Part shown: positions 62,177 through 64,000 of the stretch, piece after piece
Layout of the letters: each line of letters begins with the position of its first letter
Position numbering within the stretch: position 1 is the stretch's first letter
DNA from: B30-G6 sp964633115
GTDB lineage: Bacteria; Desulfobacterota; Desulfobacteria; Desulfobacterales; B30-G6
Assembly: GCA_964633115.1 (NCBI GenBank)
Contig: CAZWEO010000016.1
Location: 3,428-67,427 of the forward strand
Length of the DNA: 64,000 nt
Direction of reading: 5' to 3'
Position numbers and translations under genes: made by a program
The notes under the pieces: generated by a model
The model's database searches: none
Told to the model about the DNA's origin: nothing
The model's input: only the letters and a program-made list of their open reading frames with translations

Positions 62177-63604
62177 CTAGGTTGAGGTTTCCTTTAAAAG
62201 ATCTCCAAAAGCTGCCGCAATATCCGCCAAGTCCTTTGCTTGAACCGTACGGACATCCATCATAAAAAAATCTGCTTCAATTCTCCCGATCACGGGCAGG
62301 TGATAGGCCCGTAGCCATGCGTCAATACGGTTGGCAGACACACCCGCAATTTTCACCCCTACACATCTGCTGGGGAGTTGCAGCATGGGAAGTGAACCAC
62401 CACCGGCGCGAGATACAGCTTCAAAAGTCTGAAGCTCAAGTCTATTGTCATCCAGCTTTTGAAGGTGCTCCAACAGCCTGGCTGCCTTGGTGTCAATAAC
62501 ACTCGCTGGCATGGTCAGCATTCTCAAAGTTGGAATTTGATCCAAGACCGTGGTTTTATCCCGGTAAAGCCGTAAGGTGGCCTCTAAAGCCGCCAAGGTT
62601 AGCTTATCAATTCGGAGCGCCCGTGTGATCGGATTTTCTTTGACCTGATCCAGCATCTGCTTTGACCCGGCAATGATCCCGGTCTGGGGTCCTCCCAAAA
62701 GTTTATCGCCACTAAAGGAGACCACATCAACACCCGTAGTTACCGCTTCCTGCACGGTGGGTTCTTTTTGCAATCCAAATTCGGATAGATCCATAAAGGT
62801 TCCGCTGCCGAGATCTTCCATGACCGGTATGTCATGCTGTTTGCCCAGGGCAACCAGTTCTTGCAGGGAGACTCCTGATGTAAATCCGACAACACTATAA
62901 TTACTGGTATGCACTTTCAACAAGAGCCCAGTATGCTCATCAATGGCGTTCTCATAATCCCGCAGATGGGTTCGATTAGTGGTTCCAACTTCTTTCAGAA
63001 TAGCGCCGCTTTTGGTCATCACATCGGGAATACGGAACGATCCCCCGATTTCCACCAACTCGCCCCGTGAAACGAGGACATTTTTTCCGGACGCAATCGT
63101 TTCCAGGCACAACAGGACTGCGCCGGCATTATTATTTACCACCAGGGCTGCCTCCGCCTGGCTGATTTCGCAAATAAGTTCTTCGACACTGCTATATCTG
63201 GAGCCACGTTGACCGGCTTTTAAATCAAACTCCAAATTGGAATACCCAGCGGCAATTTGCTGCATATTTTCAAGGGCGCTATCTGCCAGAAGTGAACGAC
63301 CCAAGTTTGTGTGGATAATGACACCGGTGGCATTGATGACGGGTCTCAAGTTGGGCTGCATGGAATCGCTAATTATCCTATTGACGCGACGAAGGATCGA
63401 TACTTTGGAAATTATTTCGGGGTCAGTTTCCGCGATCGAAGCCAGAATTTCGCTTCGTAGGGCTTCGATAACCGATCGTGCAGCACCAACTTGTATGGAC
63501 CGGGGGATCTCCTCAAAATTCGGCTCAGCCTTGAACCACTCCAGCATGCGATCGACGCCGGGTAGAGATCGGAGCAGGTTTTTAATCTCAGAATTATCGT
63601 TCAT
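62177..63604 (-). CDS. selA: L-seryl-tRNA(Sec) selenium transferase
   Basis: 475 residues from ATG 63604 with GAGG 5 bases upstream (an ATG at 63628 is also in frame). It contains the SelA N-terminal helical domain and PLP part: RPVINATGVIIHTNLGRSLL, EGNNNAGAVLLCLETI-like segment, and the PLP lysine in FSGDKLLGGPQTG (about 285). It converts seryl-tRNA(Sec) to selenocysteyl-tRNA, and supports the HesB-like selenoprotein at 6.95 kb. selB is not in the window. Confidence 0.95.
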   Translation of the reverse strand: MNDNSEIKNLLRSLPGVDRMLEWFKAEPNFEEIPRSIQVGAARSVIEALRSEILASIAETDPEIISKVSILRRVNRIISDSMQPNLRPVINATGVIIHTNLGRSLLADSALENMQQIAAGYSNLEFDLKAGQRGSRYSSVEELICEISQAEAALVVNNNAGAVLLCLETIASGKNVLVSRGELVEIGGSFRIPDVMTKSGAILKEVGTTNRTHLRDYENAIDEHTGLLLKVHTSNYSVVGFTSGVSLQELVALGKQHDIPVMEDLGSGTFMDLSEFGLQKEPTVQEAVTTGVDVVSFSGDKLLGGPQTGIIAGSKQMLDQVKENPITRALRIDKLTLAALEATLRLYRDKTTVLDQIPTLRMLTMPASVIDTKAARLLEHLQKLDDNRLELQTFEAVSRAGGGSLPMLQLPSRCVGVKIAGVSANRIDAWLRAYHLPVIGRIEADFFMMDVRTVQAKDLADIAAAFGDLLKETST

Positions 63605-63690
63605 AGAATCCTCGCACTTACTGTTCATGACAGCAAGACATTTGAAAAGGGTTTATTATCGCATTTTGCCTGCAATATCAAGGACTCAAA

Positions 63691-63736
63691 TAGGATATTA
63701 GGCTGAAGACTATAGGCTATAGGCCATAGGTTATAG
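63691..63736. repeat. Family A repeat next to the IS630 end
   Basis: TAGGATATTAGGCTGAAGAC followed by TATAGGCTATAGGCCATAGG, family A with short arms, ending exactly where the IS630 end (TAGAGCGTTTGTCAG) starts. Confidence 0.65.
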
Positions 63737-63744
63737 AGCGTTTG

Positions 63745-63998
63745 TCAGAATAACGTTCCGAAATCGGCAGTTCTTTGAGTCTTTTTTGGGTTATTGATAA
63801 CGTCCAAAATAGCTTGATCCAAACGCTCTATGAGTTGTTCTTCGTTTTTACACACATAACGCTTTCGGGGACGGGGATCACCCTCAAAGCCAGATTCGTC
63901 GGCAAACCAGATATCCACATCGGGTTGATTGAATTTCGTAAGGCCCGATTCGTTACCAGTAGTGCTTGACAAACAAGCCCTCTGGTAGCTCCAGCTAA
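63745..63998 (-). mobile_element. IS630-family transposase, internally deleted and partial at window end
   Basis: The frame is open to the window edge (ISWSYQRACLSSTTGNESG upstream of the TTG-like start) and ends at 63745. It contains VDIWFADESGFEGDPRPRKR (a DDE-type motif with one catalytic Asp), then goes directly to KNEEQLIERLDQAILDVINN, so the segment with the other acidic residues is missing. The last 35 residues match the remnant at 6751-6855. TTTGTCAG at its end is the probable terminal repeat. Confidence 0.8.
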
Positions 63999-64000
63999 TC

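Noticed and set aside
1..64000. CRISPR array or phage region
   Set aside because: The short repeats are palindromic intergenic families without regular spacers, and no cas, integrase or phage structural gene is present.

Overview
The window comes from a sulfate-reducing deltaproteobacterium (Desulfobacterota, probably Desulfobacterales; genus not determinable from the sequence alone). The main evidence is a complete Hmc transmembrane redox complex with a 16-haem cytochrome c, followed by Rrf1- and Rrf2-type regulators. Two recoded amino acids point the same way: a HesB/IscA-like selenoprotein with in-frame TGA, with selA elsewhere in the window, and an MttB-family methyltransferase with an in-frame TAG at the canonical pyrrolysine site. 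TAG is also an ordinary stop for many genes here (leuC, leuD, the fmdB-like gene, hmcB and others).

Layout. 0-10.7 kb is mainly housekeeping: leuC end and leuD, a large lipoprotein, an FAH-family hydrolase, trmJ, ndk, an FmdB zinc ribbon, a macrodomain protein, an IS630 remnant, the HesB selenoprotein, an enoyl-CoA hydratase-like protein, a CdaA-YbbR fusion (c-di-AMP synthase), a DUF2914 protein and a low-molecular-weight phosphatase. 10.9-17.7 kb holds two PilZ proteins, an M24 peptidase, a radical SAM protein, a DnaJ-domain protein and a PilT/GspE-type ATPase. 17.8-27.8 kb is the hmcABCDEF operon on the minus strand, followed by usp, rrf1, a receiver-PAS-histidine kinase and rrf2.

28.3-34.2 kb is a methylamine/betaine-type cluster: a truncated dehydrogenase, two MttB homologues and a dimethylglycine dehydrogenase-like flavoprotein. 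The second MttB has pyrrolysine at the expected place. The first has leucine there and instead carries an in-frame TAG 112 codons upstream, inside a conserved motif. 34.2-37.6 kb encodes a DUF47/PhoU-like protein, a PiT transporter and a GlpD-type dehydrogenase.

38.2-56.1 kb is an apparent organophosphonate/sulfonate island: two divergent class III PLP enzymes resembling PbfA (1-hydroxy-2-aminoethylphosphonate ammonia-lyase), an EamA transporter and a LysR regulator, then an operon of two citrate-synthase-like proteins, a PhnW-type transaminase, a CoA-acylating aldehyde dehydrogenase and a HAD hydrolase, an ABC importer of the 2-aminoethylphosphonate type, and an MFS transporter. The pairing of PhnW, an acylating dehydrogenase and two degenerate citrate synthases suggests an undescribed route through a phosphono- or sulfo-acetyl-CoA. 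This is the best candidate for a new system, together with the unusual amber codon.

56.3-64 kb returns to housekeeping: moaA, fused cobA-hemD, hemC, an FmdB-like protein, a TPR protein with a degenerate GGDEF-like domain, selA and a broken IS630 transposase running off the end. Intergenic spaces are full of short palindromic repeats of several families, some lying inside operons and one encoding the tail of Rrf2.
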